The notes beneath the pieces were generated by a model. That model was not told the DNA's origin, ran no database searches, and worked only from the letters and a program-made list of their open reading frames with translations. 24,715 nt of DNA. Source: an uncultured Prevotellaceae bacterium. GTDB lineage: Bacteria; Bacteroidota; Bacteroidia; Bacteroidales; Bacteroidaceae. The position numbers were made by a program, and so were the translations under genes. Shown piece after piece: positions 24,465 to 24,715 of this stretch. Where the stretch lies: positions 1-24,715 of the forward strand of contig CALDLA010000048.1 in the NCBI GenBank assembly GCA_937898415.1. Reading direction: 5' to 3'. Position 1 is the stretch's first letter. Each line of letters begins with the position of its first letter.

Positions 24465-24540
24465 CCCACCTAACACCTACCAAATACCTAACCAACACCT
24501 ACGAAAAGTTAGGAATCAAGGCAAACATCCCCCCTATAAC

Positions 24541-24585
24541 AGAAAGGGGGCCGACAGCCTCGAAGTCTGTCAGTCCCCTCCTTCA
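24541..24585. repeat. Hairpin element, right copy
   Basis: Bases 24545-24557 pair with 24567-24579 around a 9-base loop, with one mismatch. Bases 24565-24582 are the exact reverse complement of 15-32. It could terminate the esterase transcript or be a dispersed REP-like element. Confidence 0.65.
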
Positions 24586-24611
24586 GATGTTTCAAAAATA
24601 TTTTCACCAAC

Positions 24612-24662
24612 AATAACCCTGCGTTATTGCGCAATAACCCAAGGTTATTTGCCGATAACCTT
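24612..24662. promoter_or_regulatory. Cluster of AATAACC palindromes, possible operator
   Basis: A perfect 16-base palindrome GTTATTGCGCAATAAC at 24623-24638, an 8-base inverted repeat AAGGTTAT/ATAACCTT (24641-24648 with 24655-24662) and a direct repeat AATAACCC at 24612-24619 and 24633-24640, exactly 21 bases apart. Such phasing suits a protein binding site upstream of the next gene, but no regulator can be named. Confidence 0.45.
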
Positions 24663-24715
24663 AGCCTGAATTATTCATAGTACAGAACTCTTTCGCCATA
24701 AAGCCTCGTCGCATA

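Larger units (their letters stand above)
24390..24715. other. Non-coding region rich in repeats and inverted repeats
   Basis: No coding frame, tRNA or clear TAnnTTTG core is seen in these 326 bases. From left to right it holds a structured CACCTACC element, further CACCTA-type short repeats up to about 24513, the right copy of the hairpin element, and a cluster of AATAACC half-sites. The next gene lies beyond the window. Confidence 0.7.

Overview
The window looks like a chromosomal segment from a member of the Bacteroidales, most probably Prevotellaceae. The main evidence is the repeated Bacteroidetes-type promoter core TAnnTTTG in front of several genes (for example TACCTTTG at 187-194, 1080-1087 and 2093-2100, and TAACTTTG at 21309-21316). 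Weak Shine-Dalgarno sequences, very short leaders and typical Bacteroidales gene families support this: a GT2/DUF4922/SpoIID fusion, a cupin regulator next to an acyl-CoA synthetase, and a SecG/LptE/sigma-54 activator cluster. No integrase, transposase, phage gene, CRISPR array, tRNA or rRNA is visible.

Layout. 1-202: hairpin element and a duplicated promoter-bearing repeat. 203-2024: HAD phosphatase and serine acetyltransferase, each with its own promoter. 2144-4459: XRE-cupin regulator and acyl-CoA synthetase in one operon, ending at a bidirectional hairpin terminator. 4552-9633 (minus strand): a compact cluster transcribed in the order rlmN, pdxA-like, sigma-54 activator fused to lptE, TPR-like protein, secG. 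9736-15818 (plus strand): a 1194-residue glycosyltransferase/HIT-like/SpoIID protein overlapping an AmpG/MurT-like MFS transporter, then peptidase T; this reads as cell-wall sugar and peptide turnover. 15864-19980: a CPA2 cation/proton antiporter, an EamA transporter and an unrecognised helical protein. 20008-21207 (minus): a secreted carboxypeptidase-regulatory-like protein. 21322-22837 (plus): an HD hydrolase and a TerB/DnaJ (DjlA-like) protein. 22869-24389: a secreted type B carboxylesterase. 24390-24715: non-coding and rich in inverted and short tandem repeats.

The most interesting points are these. (1) A single open frame joins a sigma-54 activator to the outer-membrane lipoprotein LptE, with the lipoprotein signal peptide overlapping the Fis-type helix. 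(2) The PdxA-like protein in the same cluster has lost two of three expected metal-binding histidines and the phosphate-binding GHTE motif. (3) One protein fuses a glycosyltransferase, a HIT-like nucleotidyltransferase-like domain and a SpoIID domain, and overlaps a muropeptide-type transporter gene. (4) Several non-coding repeat families occur: a hairpin element found at both window ends in opposite orientation, a tandem promoter duplication, heptamer tracts in two gene spacers and inside the EamA gene, and a cluster of AATAACC half-sites near the right edge. All database-level statements are from memory of the families and were not searched.
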